A stretch of DNA of 64,000 nucleotides from contig NC_037319.1 of assembly GCF_000143535.2 (NCBI RefSeq), positions 1,302,001-1,366,000 on the forward strand. Reading direction: 5' to 3'. The notes under the pieces are model-generated. The model had not been told where the DNA came from, ran no database searches, and worked only from the letters and a program-made list of their open reading frames with translations. Shown piece by piece: positions 48,557-60,235 of the stretch (positions are counted from its first letter, which is position 1; the number at the start of each line of letters is the position of its first letter). Origin of the DNA: Botrytis cinerea B05.10 (taxonomy: Eukaryota; Ascomycota; Leotiomycetes; Helotiales; Sclerotiniaceae). The position numbers and the translations under genes are program-made.

Positions 48557-50676
48557 TGATAATGTTTTAGGGTTAAAAATAATCATTGGTTTAACAGAAA
48601 CTTCGTGTAGACAGAGAGAGTATGTAAGAAACGAAAACATTGACATCGGAAAGGGTTAAACTAAAATAGGCTATTCTTACCCGAGCTTTCGTTTTGCACA
48701 TTTTTTCCCCCTTACTTGCTTGCCCTGCCACCTTTTTCCAAGTGAAACCTAAATGGACTTTTGAATGTCCGGCTCTTGCACACTTATTTTGGGCACCTAT
48801 GAGGCTATGAGGCTATGAGCATTGTATCTTCATCATAGCTCAGGTTTGCCTTCAATTTTTAGTCTACCATCGTGCCAACTATTATCCCTACGTCCTGCGT
48901 GTGAAAATGTTAACAGTTTCAATGCTTCATAGCACCGGTAAACCGCGGGCGTACATTTCTGCGGACGTAGGAATCACAGTAGTAAATGCTACCTTGGATA
49001 ATCCAATCGACTGTCAAAGCACATGATTAGCCCTGCTTGTTCCGCCCCCAACAAGAGATCTTTATTGTTCATCGGACCCGAAATCGATGCAAAACCCGTT
49101 CCATTCTTCGGTGCCCCCCGTTACCCTGCCCCCAATGACCTTTTTGAACACCTTACATCTATCTTAGTAAAAGAAACCTCGTCCATTTCTTGGTATTATA
49201 CAGCCTGTCTACTATTACTCTATAGCTAGTGGCTATACTGGTGCTTGACTAATACCTGATCAATCCAAGACCTCACACTGACTCTGACACAATCTTCCTC
49301 CCTGTGGCACCCAAGATTGTTTGTCTGCCCTCCTCAGCATGCACATAGATGCTGGAGCAGTGAACGAAATAACAGTGGAGAGCCGGTGGAATGGACGAGC
49401 AATTAGATAGTGCCCTCTTAGCCCAGCAGTAGAATCCAGCAGAGAATTCCATGGTGGCATGGCAGATTCTGCCATGCGGTTTGCTAAGTGATGGCCTAGT
49501 AAATGCCAATGTCTGCCTGTCCCTTGGAGCTATTATAGTTCTTACCAGTAGTCGATTCTCGAGTTTCCCGCTGACTGCCACGGGAAAATACTCACTAATC
49601 AATTGATTCCACTCCACCTGACCTAAATTTGCCTATTCCATCCAAAAAAAGATTTTGTTTTCACACACTTATCATACACTACTAGCCTTTACCCTTCCTA
49701 CCATCTCCACCATACCATCCAATCCTGACCATACTAAATCCAAATCATCATCATCCTAGACACTCCGTACCACACTACCCTGCCCTACACATGCAGGCTT
49801 TCAAGCGCTCCGCATCCCGGATACCTTGGCTGTGCTGAGCGCTATGCCTATTCCATCGATTCTGCCAAACTCCCGGCAAGGACGCCTTTTGCTATTAGAA
49901 TGCTGGCATCGCCAGCTAAATCATGATTTTGATATTTCCCTTTCGCATTAGGATCATCCAGAAAACAAACACACTTCAGCCCTCACGTTCGCTGCAACTC
50001 CTCCCTTCCACCACATTCGCTTGTGTGCATCACTCTTAGGAAGCCCTCGTTGGCTCCTTCCGTTCGCTTTTGTGTCGTCCTCACTCAGCCCTAATTCTCC
50101 CAAAAACCTAAAAGGCAAGCCTTCGGAGGAAATTCCTTTCGCAGCCTTGACTCGCAACATACCTTCGTTGAACATCTTAAACCCACACAATCGCTACGCA
50201 ATCACTACTCTTTGTGTGACGACTATATCAGGACGGATTCTCCCTTGATCTTCCGGATCCTTAAAGACACACCCAGCTTATATGCTTACTTGCTGCTTCA
50301 AGTCTGTCCAAGCTCACCTCGACATCAGAATACAGTTACGTTGCGTTCAGCCGCTGCGCCTCTAGATCTGATTGTTTTGTAATTCAAAAAGACATTGAAC
50401 CAGGCTGGCTCTTGTAGCCTTACCATTACACTCGCTTGCAGGACGGTGTAGCTTACATATATCCGGCAGCCTCGGAGACCTTTTAGATCTCCTCTAGTTA
50501 CCCCCCTCTGTTGCCTCTTTAACGCAACATTTAAACTTTTTATCTTTCTATATATTCCATTGACCTTACCTTTCGAACCCGTTTCGACGTTGGCTTTCAC
50601 TCGTTCAAGCCTTCGTCGTCAATTATTTACCCACTTTTTTTTTTCAACTTCTTATTTTCTCAAAGCCTTATTCAAA

Positions 50677-52603
50677 ATGGCCGGACCTGGAGGTGGACCC
50701 CCTCGTAGGAGGTAAGATATACAATTCTACTAACACCTTTGTGGGCATTGACTGAACTTGAAATAGTCATACCAAATCTCGAAAGGGTTGTGAAACCTGT
50801 AAACGTAGACACATCCGTTGCGATGAGAACTTTCCTCAATGGTATGTCGATGGAAACCAAATCATCTTGTGATTTGAAGAGGTTTCAAAACTGACAACAT
50901 CTTAGTCGAAACTGTACAAAACATAATTGTCGCTGTCCATATATGGATATGCCAGTACAGGAGGAACGAGCTGCCACACCCGAGAAAGCAGACTTGTTAT
51001 GGACCCCGGAGATCGAAGCAGACATCGAGCGTTGGCAACAGACAGGGAACTTCCCCTTCCCTGATCTATACATCTATCCAGCTCCCAATCCTCAGTATTT
51101 TAACTTTGAAGACCTTCGCCTCATTCATCACGTTGCTTCAGTTTCCAGCGAGCTCAGCATTCACGATGCAGGAAATTTCACTATTTGGACTCGACAGATT
51201 CCACTGTAAGATTACCCACTTTTTAGAATAAATGTTTGACATGCTAACCAAGCCTTCAGCTTACTGAAGATTGGCTCGAGCTATCCTTTCGTCATGCACG
51301 CTCTGCTTGCCTTGTCTGCCACTCATCTAGCTTGGTTGACAGACTGCCCTCTCACCGCAAATATGGCATACATTCATCGTGGCATTGCTCTCAAAGGTTT
51401 GCACGAAGCTATTGGAGAGTTTTCCCGACAAAATTCAGATGCTGTCTTGGGAGCCTCCCTTCTCCTTTCTTGGCAAGCAACAGAATGGTCAGTCATTGAC
51501 GAAGCTATCATTTAAAGAACGCAAAGCTAACACAAACTTAGGCGTGGTTGGACCCAGCTCATGCATGGGACATCATCTGTATGGAACATAACTAATCTTG
51601 GGTACTACATTGATCATTAACTAACATTTAATAGGTCATCGACGCTATGCAGCCCTGGAAAATGGAATCTCAATTCGGTGATTTTATTGCAGAGCAAAGT
51701 ACTTTCCCAACCGCACCACCATCTCCAGCGCCCGGCCAGAAGAAGCTCAGTCAACCACGCAAGCAAGACTTGGATGCATTGCAACGCGCCTATGCTCAAC
51801 TTCAAAAGGTTGAAATCCATTTGAAGAGTCATGGCGAAGACACCAAGGCTATTCAACAGCTCATGAGTTTTGTCCGAGGTGTTCGAAAAGTATCTCCGTC
51901 CCATACCGCCGCCCAGCGATTCGAGATGCTCAACCCACTTCGAGCTTGGTTATTCTGGCTACCGGTTATGTTCTTGCAACAAACACGGGGATCGCCATCA
52001 GCGCTAGTGATCCTCGCTCATTACTATACCATTGCTTTGGTCGTGGAGCCTCTATTCCCTGAGGTTGGAGCAGCATATTTTGGAAGTCTTTCTTTGGGAC
52101 CTATTGAAGAGATTGCTCGCCGATTGTTCTCTATCAACGTTTCGCAAACTTCTGATTCCAATATGCAAACACCTCTTCATCTTATGGAATACCCCATAGA
52201 TATGGTTTCAATGTTTAGAAGTCGTATGGGTTGGGTTCAGCCAGAGCGTACAGCTTCCTTCCCGACGTTTTCACACCATAGTTATGGTATGGAGGACAAC
52301 TTCAACACCATCTCTCCCTATGGAAATCCAGCGTTCACCTACAGCCAAGAGCATATCATGACAATGCCACCGGATCCAATCTCTGCTGCAGCCATTCCGC
52401 CATTATCTCTCGATCCATACACCAATCACTACTTGGGGATTCCATCGCCTAGCGGGTTTGGCGGGTACCATAGTCCGGCATCATCGAATTTTGGGGAGGG
52501 TTCAACGGTCTACAGCGAACATGGGGAAGATTTTGCTCTTTATGAGGGACAGGGCTCCGGCTCCAATTTCGGCGGGTTTGTGCTTCCGACCGTGTGGATA
52601 TAA
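50677..52603 (+). CDS. Zn2Cys6 fungal transcription factor
   Basis: Six exons, 50677-50711, 50767-50841, 50906-51205, 51260-51487, 51542-51578 and 51635-52603, with 54-64-nt introns, give 547 residues. The DNA-binding domain is at the N-terminus with Cys20, 23, 30, 37, 40 and 47 in the exact spacing CX2CX6CX6CX2CX6C; two introns fall in or next to it. The middle carries a fungal regulator domain: FVMHALLALSATHLAWL, LHEAIGEFSRQNSDAV, LLLSWQATEWRGW. The general plan resembles Upc2-type sterol regulators and many uncharacterised relatives. The tail is Pro/Ser/Tyr-rich and may activate transcription. Target genes cannot be told from sequence. An unusually long gene-free span precedes it, suggesting a large control region. 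Confidence 0.93.
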
Positions 52604-53792
52604 ACCTCGAACGAAGGCGATTTAACATTTACGACCAGGACCACAACATCATCTTTTCAATTCGAGCCCAGGTCTTCTGCGGACCAGATCAAAGTTGAAC
52701 ATGCCGACCATATGCAGCAACACATGCAGCATCTACCTCAATTTCAACCTTATAACTATCATCCTCACCCTATACCTCACTCGCAATACGACAACGCTCC
52801 AATGGATCCCAAGGGGAAAAACCGTGAGCTCTAATATCAAAACACCCCCGAAACCACCCTTTTTTTTTGAATTTGCGAATACGCGCGCACCGTCGAGTTT
52901 TTATGAGATTACATTTTCTGGATCTCTTTAATTATTGTTTTTAATATCTACATCATCCTAACGACTCTCCTTTATATCCGACCAATGATTCACGAAGTTT
53001 ACGATTTTCTTTCGCTATGCATTCTTGTACGAATACCAGCACCCACGATCCTTTATATGCCAGTATAGCATCTTGCATTGGGCGGCGTTTTTTGGTTTGG
53101 CTTGGGAATTGGAGGAATTATTGATTGGGCTGAGCTTTATGTGCTCAATGGATAGCCATAAATGGCTACAAAAATCAGTTGGCGTTACAGTTAAGAATAG
53201 TAGCTTTTTCGTGTGCAGTGCGAATAGGATTAGATTTGCAAACGTTTGGGGTTGCAATGATAATGTGTCTAGATAATCCATCAGATTAATCTTCCAGGAA
53301 TCAATCAATCAATCAATCAATTAAATTAACAAAATATTGGTGTTCTCGAAATCTCCGAGTGATGTGCTCAATGATGTGTGACTTGTCTGATATCTTCCCT
53401 TGCGCAAAAACTACCTACCTACTAGGTATGCAGTCAGCTTTAAGGAAAAAGTAAGTTATTAGGTCGAGGTCTCGATTTACCCATATATTACTCTCCACAA
53501 TTATGTATAAATTCAAAGATCTACAGAAACGCATCGACGTTAAATATGACGTGCATCTACTCCCTACTTCTCACTTTACCAACACAATTTTCGTCTCACT
53601 TGGCACCTCACCGGGGGCAGCATGGGGTAATCACGTGTGTAGGAGCTTAGCGTCCATGTTAGCGGCAAGACGTAATTCGTCGCACCTAGAGCTTACCTAG
53701 TTTCGGGAGCTTGAGCTTCAAATGTTTGTAAAGTTATAATTCATAACTACTTTCCTCTCACCACACGTCTTGTACATTAAACTACAGCAAAT
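52604..53792. other. Intergenic: transcription factor 3' UTR and UCH37 promoter
   Basis: 1.19 kb with no recognisable gene. It contains a short (AATC)n run near 53300-53320 and GGTAGGT/ACCTACC motifs near 53410. A promoter for the UCH37 gene is expected at the right. Confidence 0.55.
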
Positions 53793-54900
53793 ATGAGTGG
53801 CGGTTGGTCTACTAGTAAGTATTGCACTCTATATATTACCAGAATTTCTATAGAAATACCAGATGTACCAGAAACACTAACATTTCCACTTCTCCAGTCG
53901 AATCTGACGCAGTAAGAAGCCTACAACACAATTCCTGATTTAGAGCCAGCAGACAATTAACATCTTTCCCTTACAGGGTGTCTTTACATTTCTTCTCGAT
54001 AACCTCGGTGTCAAAGATGTACAATTCGAAGAACTGATCGCGCTCGACTCTGATTATCTCCGCCAACTCTCTCCCATATATGGCGTCATATTCCTCTTCA
54101 AATATCCCGTCGGAGAAGCCCCCAATAAAGATGGCACACCCAAAGATGGTTCCTACGATTATCCCGCTGCGGAAAATCTCTTTTTCGCGGCGCAAACTAT
54201 ACAAAATGCTTGTGGTACCCAAGCACTCCTCTCAGTCCTCCTGAATAAAGATGGAGAAATAGATGTTGGCACTCCCCTTCGCGAATTCAAAGACTTTACA
54301 GCGGGATTTCCAGCAGAGTTTAGAGGAGACGCGCTCAGTAATAGCGATTTGATTAGAGATGTTCATAACAGTTTCGCTAGGTCAAGTCCGTTTGTTGATG
54401 AGACGCAACGATCGTCGAAAGATGAGGATGGAGATGTTTACCACTTCATTGCCTATACGTCTATAAATGGTACGCTCTATGAATTAGATGGTCTTCAACC
54501 TGCACCTATATCTCATGGAGCATCCACTGTTGAGGAATTTCCAGAGAAGGTTATACCAGTTTTACAGAGGAGAATAGAAAGATACCCGGCGACGGAGATA
54601 CGATTTAATTTATTGGCGATGGTGAAGGATTTGAGGGTTAGAGCGAGAGAAATGGGTGATGTGGAGTTGTTGATGAGGGAGGAACAAAAGAGAAATGAGT
54701 GGCAATTCGAGAACGCTCTACGAAGACACAATTTTGTAGGATTTGCAGGGGAGGTGTTGAAGGGTGTAATAGGGGATAAATTGAAAGAGGGACCTGAGGC
54801 ATATGGGGAATGGGTAGAACAAGCGAAAAAGAAGACAAAGGCGAGAGCGGAGGACCAGAAGAAAGGTGGTGGAGATGGAGATTTAGAGATGTCTGGTTAA
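53793..54900 (+). CDS. UCH2: UCH37/UCHL5-type ubiquitin C-terminal hydrolase
   Basis: Three exons, 53793-53814, 53898-53911 and 53977-54900, give 319 residues. Exon 2 is only 14 nt; without it the frame and the conserved N-terminus (MSGGWSTIESDAGVFTFLL) are lost. The peptidase C12 catalytic set is complete: Gln85 (oxyanion), Cys91 in NACGTQALL, His168 in VYHFIAY and Asp183 in ELDGLQ. The spacing equals that of human UCHL5. The C-terminal part has the ULD-type helix around EWQFENALRRHNFVGFAGEVLK and a Lys-rich KKKTKARAEDQKK end. UCH37 trims ubiquitin at the 19S proteasome via Rpn13 and, in animals, also joins INO80. Spacing from the upstream regulator gives it its own promoter. Confidence 0.95.
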
Positions 54901-55677
54901 GGGACAGCACTTGGGATGGACAATTCGAGAGGGGTCGCGCGTCAGGTTGAATTGGAACTTCTAGGTTGGTCGAATATCATAGACCTAGCATCACTGGAAC
55001 TTTTTATGCGGAAGGAATTTAGCAAATGCATACATTCCAACTTCCCTCCCCCCTATCACATCTCATCTATCCTCCCACGGCATCATCAATCCCACATCAA
55101 ATAACCATTGTGTGGAATGAGGGAATCTCATAAATATATATGCACCTAGATGTCCCACGAACATACCATCAGCCCAATACGCAGAAGGAACTTGTGGAGG
55201 TAAGTAGGTAGGTATCGATAGATCTTAATCCCTCATCCTGAATTCAGACGACAGACATGTAAGGAATGCTATGCATGTATGCAGTATACCTACCTACCTA
55301 GTGTAGATACGACACGAAGCAGAACGAAAGAAACGTTCCGTTCCTCTTAGGTTAGATGTAAGAGCACAATGTTTAATCATTCCAGCCCATGTCACTACCA
55401 CCATCACACATCATGCAAAAAGTTAAAGGGTCTAAAAATTAGCCAGTTTTCCGGAGAGAAATATCATATATATCCTATCATGGTGTATGTATATTTAGAA
55501 ATCATACATGTATTCATGCGATCAAAACGCTTATTAACACCATCCTCGATTTCCACTCCCTGCCCCGTCGCTTCCTGTGTATGTATATCATGAGTATGTA
55601 TGTGTATACAAGCACCGTAATTCCCATTCCAGAATTAAAAACACGAAAACACCCGAATTACCCAAATTACCCATCGT
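54901..55677. other. Convergent intergenic region
   Basis: 777 bp between the 3' ends of UCH37 (+) and the DUF2985 gene (-). It contains ACCTACCTACCTAG-like repeats near 55290 and GTAAGTAGGTAGGTA near 55200. No gene is seen. Confidence 0.55.
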
Positions 55678-57335
55678 TATCTAACCACCTGCGCAACGCC
55701 CTCTTCAATACTCTCCTGCATCCTCGTCTCCTCAGCTCGGCTTTTTTCCCCCTTTGTTTTCTTCCCCTTTCCCTTTTTTTCCTTCGGTTCCTCATCTTTG
55801 ATATTGTTCCAATGCAACACCCCTAACTCCCTATCCATCCTCAATCTCTCTCGATCCTCCTCACTAACCGGCACGCCCTCAATAGCCTTGACTTTTTTCG
55901 CCTCCACAAACGACATGATCCCACCCGCCGCAGCAACCATACACGCCAATGCCACAAAAAGACCCGTGCTCCACGACGGACGATCATAACGATTCAGTCC
56001 CCACATGAACCCCGACAGGACGGCTTGGAGAAAAGTATTCCACACCATGGCCCAGACTACGAAATCGAGTTTCCACATGGCGGTTGCGGGGGCTCGAACA
56101 CCTGTCAATGGTGCATCCGGAGATTTCGAAAGAGGGAATGCGAGGCTTGACGGGGGGAGAGGAGTATCAGAGTCTTGGGTGGCGAGTTGAGAAGGACCTA
56201 TTTCAGGGGACAAGGACTGAGAACCCGAGAGACGAAACCAAGATCTGTTTATACCAGCCAATCTCCTCAATCCCATTTCATTCTTTCCAACCCGGTATTG
56301 AAGGAGATAGTAAAGATCGCGAAAGCGCCAGGGAATCGTTCCAAATCCAGTGACGCAGAAAAGGGCATTGAGGATTTGAGAATCGATTTCGATCCAGATG
56401 CGTCGAGGAGAATTGATATCGTTGCACGTTGGCTTGCACATGGCTGGCGAAGCATTGCACAGGAGTAAAAAGAGCATACCACCCCAAGCAACCACATTTA
56501 AGCCATAAACCGTAACGAGAAATCCGACGGGAGTGATGAAGAATTTCCAAAAAGCTTTGAAAAATATGGCCGTCGAAACTTTCCATGAGTGTTTGGGCGG
56601 AAATTGATATCCATTATCAAACGGAGCTGTTCTGTATTCATCACCTGTCTTCGCGTTGTGAGATGCGCGGGTTGTATCGCTGCTAATCCGAACATTAGAA
56701 TTCAGCTTGACAGGCACTTCATTCTTGACGTCTGGATCCGTGGCCGTAGAAGTAGTTCTCAGATCCGAATGCGCTTGTGCATGTTCCTCTTCCTCTGGTG
56801 CTTCGGGAAGAGCATCATGTTTGGTTTCCGTACCCGATGGGATATGATCGGAAGTATTCATACCGGTGGAATTCTTCCTCCTACTCTTGTCCTGGTCTCC
56901 CAATTGTGAAAAGGAGCTTCGAGAAGAGCTTGTCCGTCTCTGTAATTCTCGAACCTGTCCCTCGCTCGACCAACCCTCGACCCCAAAACTTCCTCTTCTA
57001 ATATCGGTTATCGAAGGTACCTGCGATGCGATTTGTCCCGATGCAATACAAAATCCCGTCGGTGGATTCGATTCCTCAAATACTCTAGAAACTCGCCGAA
57101 TACTACCCAATGTACTTGATTGTCCTCTGCTTCGAGTAGTTCCTTGCTCTTCGACTTTGGAAGCAGACGATGGATTTGGGGGGGAAGATCCATCTAGAAG
57201 GGGGAACGGTAAGACACTTGGTTCGATACTAGATTGTTCATCTTGGCGTGGGTAATTCTCTGGAGGCGAAGCTATATTGGCATTGGTGTTCGCATGATTA
57301 TCGCCACCGGCCGCGAGAGTATCATGTTTAGCCAT
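55678..57335 (-). CDS. DUF2985 family multi-spanning membrane protein
   Basis: A single uninterrupted exon on the minus strand gives 552 residues from the first ATG of the frame at 57335. The N-terminal half (about 1-240) is low-complexity, Ser/Pro/Glu-rich and probably cytosolic and phosphorylated. Then comes the conserved part: a membrane segment near 258-295 (FITPVGFLVTVYGLNVVAWG), CNASPAMCKPTCNDINSP, a WIEIDSQILNALFCVTGFG segment, and two further membrane spans at about 415-435 and 448-468. The tail is Lys/Glu-rich. This combination is the fungal DUF2985 pattern; no biochemical activity is known for the family as far as I recall. Absence of introns sets it apart from most neighbours. Confidence 0.85.
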
Positions 57336-58275
57336 TGGGAATGTATTGGCTGATATGTGTATTGGATGATATTGGTATCGAAACACTGTCTCAATAATGT
57401 GTCAAAAATGCAACGAAAGAACTTGCTTCTCCAATCTTTATTAAGTCATACTCAACACATGCATGGGCATAAGTAGATTGAGTTTGAATCAGAGAAACAA
57501 GTAAATAAAGTCGCATCATGAATTTGTAGACCGGCGTGCGATTGCCCAGCGATTTAAAGAGTTCTAGGCTTCGCGCGCTCCGTCCAGCTAATCAAGGTTA
57601 CAAGCCATTTTTGGGGGGCGGATGGGATTCAGGGGTTGCGTATGGTAAACTTAAATTTTTAGCGGCCCTCTAACTCCACGTAGAAAATCTGATCAGCGAG
57701 AGAACGCAAATGAGGGGAGGGGGACTTGGTATTATCGTATTTGCGTATTTCGTATTTCGCATTTCGCACTTCGTACTTCGTGTTACGTATTCAATAGTCT
57801 TCTGGTTTGTACTTAAAGAGCTATATTACTGTCCTTTTGAGATAGACGGATTAATGAGCGTTCTCTTTCTGTCTATTCATTTGCGATGTGAATTGTATCA
57901 CGTGTGAACGTTGTCGAGACAAATGAATACATACATGGACGCAGAGAATGGAGCCAGAGGATGAGTGCATTCTATGTGATGAAATATATGTGCAGACTAA
58001 ATGGTACAAAGAAAGATACATAGATAGACGAGTGTTCGCATTACATGATTATAACTATTTGGGGTGATTCAAGTTACGAATTGGAATTGCGTATTTCAAC
58101 ATTCATCCAAGCTGTCTGTTTGTAGAGCTTGTGAAAAAATCCAACATCATTCATATCCACATTCTTGAACCGTGTGAATGCCCAACCCACTGTTTCCATA
58201 TTCTCGTATTCAAATACAATTTGGAACTCAAATCGAAAAGCTCGCGTGAAAATAGTAGAAAATAAAGAAACCAAA
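57336..58275. other. Intergenic: DUF2985 promoter and VTS1 3' UTR
   Basis: 940 bp between two minus-strand genes. It carries a CGTATTT/CGCATTTCG-type repeat at 57736-57791. A 67-codon frame at 58074-58274 on the minus strand is in the VTS1 3' UTR and is not supported as a gene. Confidence 0.55.
57736..57791. repeat. TTTCG(T/C)A-type heptamer repeat
   Basis: Seven or eight degenerate 7-8-nt units of the form CGTATTT, CGCATTT, CGCACTT and CGTACTT in a row. Confidence 0.75.
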
Positions 58276-60235
58276 TTATGAGAGCTTACCCTCCGCTTTC
58301 GCAGCTAAAAAGATTGTTAGCTTCACTCCGAGCTTGGTGCAAGATTCTTACCTTTTACTTGCTCGAACACTTTGAGCATCTTTCTTCTCGCTCCAAGAGC
58401 GTTGACACCTCTCTTCTCCAACGCCTCGTCATCTAGTTCCACAAGCTCGGTCCAATTCATATCCTTAAGCTGATCCGTGTACTTATGTAATCTCAAACTT
58501 CTCAGCCAGCTGGGAATATCCTGAAGAAGGCTAGGGTCGGTAGGATCCTCAGGGGGCTTTGAGCTACCTCTTCTTCCACGTGGCGATCTACCCCGCGCCA
58601 TTTCGCTATGATCAGAGAGATACCCCTCATGCTGTCCCATACCAAATGCGTTCAGACTCAAGCCACTCATGCCATTGTTGAGTAGAGGCGAGGCTCCATC
58701 ATATGCGGCCAGGAAGCCGTTATTCTGTGGAGATGCAAAATTGACTTGACCAAACCCGCCTTGCATGGCCAAACCTGGGGAGCTTGGCCTAGACTGTCTG
58801 CCGCCGAAAGAATGCTGCTGCTGAGCTTGAAGCCCTAGGACCTGGTCTCGACTCATTATTTGTCCGTGTTCATTAATCATGACAACGTTAGCGTTTGGCA
58901 TATTGTTAGGAAGACCGGGAGAAGGTGGAACCTGTCCACCATCGTTCGATCTAGCACGGCGGTATTTTCGTACATCGTCCAAAGCAAACCGATTGTTGAC
59001 TGTAGAAAGGGCCGCCAGTTTCATAGCCGTAGCGTTTGCGACCATATCGGTGTTGCTGTTCGATGCATTGAAATTTGGAACCATTGGCGTGTTGACCATC
59101 GAGGCCCAATTTCCGTTCCCTGCATTATATGGCGAAAGTAGTGGCATATCAGAGCCAGTATTGTCAGGAGCGTTAATTACAGTATTTTGAAGATTAGATG
59201 AGCCTTGAATTTGAGTTGGTCTGGGAGAGCGCAAGCCGCCAGCTGAGGGTGGTGGTTGCATAAACTGGCCCATGGGTGTTTGTCCCGAAGATGATTTAGG
59301 CCTGTTTGCCTGGTCATTGCTGCGAGATCCCCATGGTGAGGCGGGAGGTGCGCTATTGTCCGTCGAGTCTCCAAGGCCAGCGATGACAGGTGCGGTAAGA
59401 GAGGCACGGTTATCGTAGGCTGCACTATTTCGGTTTGAGGTAGGAGGATTGCCCCAGTTCTGAGTATATTCAGCCTTTTTGCTGGCTATAGCTGCCGCAG
59501 CATCTGGAAACATGTTGTTTATCATGGATGGATCCAGAACAGAGTGTCTCTTTGTAGACGGAGTAGCGGGAGGACGGCCTATGGAATTTCTGGAGCCTTC
59601 AGCACCAAGCTTGCCCATTGCATCGTTGAGTCGAGTTGACATAGGATCTAGAGTAGACAAATGTTAGCTAGATCTCGAGAAAAGTGTGAAGTCGAGTTCT
59701 TTTGAGACTAACCTTTATCGAAGTTTGCGGGTGACAACACACCCGACATTGGATGGTTTTTGCCCATCTGCTGTAAAACTTGTATAAAAAATCGAATCTG
59801 TACCTGGGTTGTTTGTTGAAGTAGAGCGTACAAAGCAGCGGTTCGTTCGGCCTCACTCAGAACCCGGAACCATTGTTCTATTGCACTCAGCTCATCTTTA
59901 AAGTCTTGATCCAAAGTTGCAGCTGCCATTTCTTCCAAAGTATTCTCATATTGATCAATGTCGGCGATCCATTGCTGAGCTTCCAAGTCAGTATCATTTT
60001 CAGGGACACCCTGACCTTGCATTTGTTGAGTGCCATAAAAATCGGATGAAGGACGAGCTTGGCCACGGCTAGCAGATGGCGAACCTGAATATCCGGCCAT
60101 GTCTGCAGAAGCTCGAAGGTGATGACCTGAGCCGACAGCGCGTGAAGATGGAGGTCGAAGTGACGAAGTATTTGTAGACTCGACAGGAGTGCTGTTGCGA
60201 TTGCCTATGATGTGTCCGGCCGACATATTGAGCAT
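58276..60235 (-). CDS. VTS1: Vts1, SAM-domain RNA-binding post-transcriptional regulator
   Basis: Three exons on the minus strand, 60235-59713, 59647-58352 and 58304-58276, give 615 residues. The N-terminal region has [20 protein letters not shown] and [20 protein letters not shown], the conserved Vts1 N-terminal helix region. The middle is Asn/Ser/Gly/Gln-rich and likely disordered. A SAM domain closes the protein at about 537-606 ([33 protein letters not shown]). Vts1/Smaug proteins bind CNGG hairpin loops in mRNAs and recruit deadenylation. The last exon adds only nine codons (AAKAEGKLS) after a 47-nt intron. A further GTAAGC donor lies inside it, so a longer alternative C-terminus cannot be excluded. 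ATG 60235 is followed by another at 60226. Confidence 0.92.

Larger units (their letters stand above)
37758..50676. other. 12.9-kb region without a supportable gene, upstream of a Zn2Cys6 regulator
   Basis: No reading frame in this span matches a known family or shows consistent splice-linked coding. It holds microsatellites at 38665-38702, 46974-47046 and 48518-48556, strand-biased G/A-rich tracts (38000-39270 and 40000-40400), a C/T-rich tract with possible coding relics (39400-39990), and small palindromes such as ACCACGAAGTCGTGGT near 41262 and a TGAGGC-ttc-GCCTCA hairpin near 41110. The final kilobase before 50677 is pyrimidine-rich and likely the promoter and 5' UTR of the transcription factor. 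Non-coding transcripts or small spliced genes may have escaped inspection. Confidence 0.6.
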
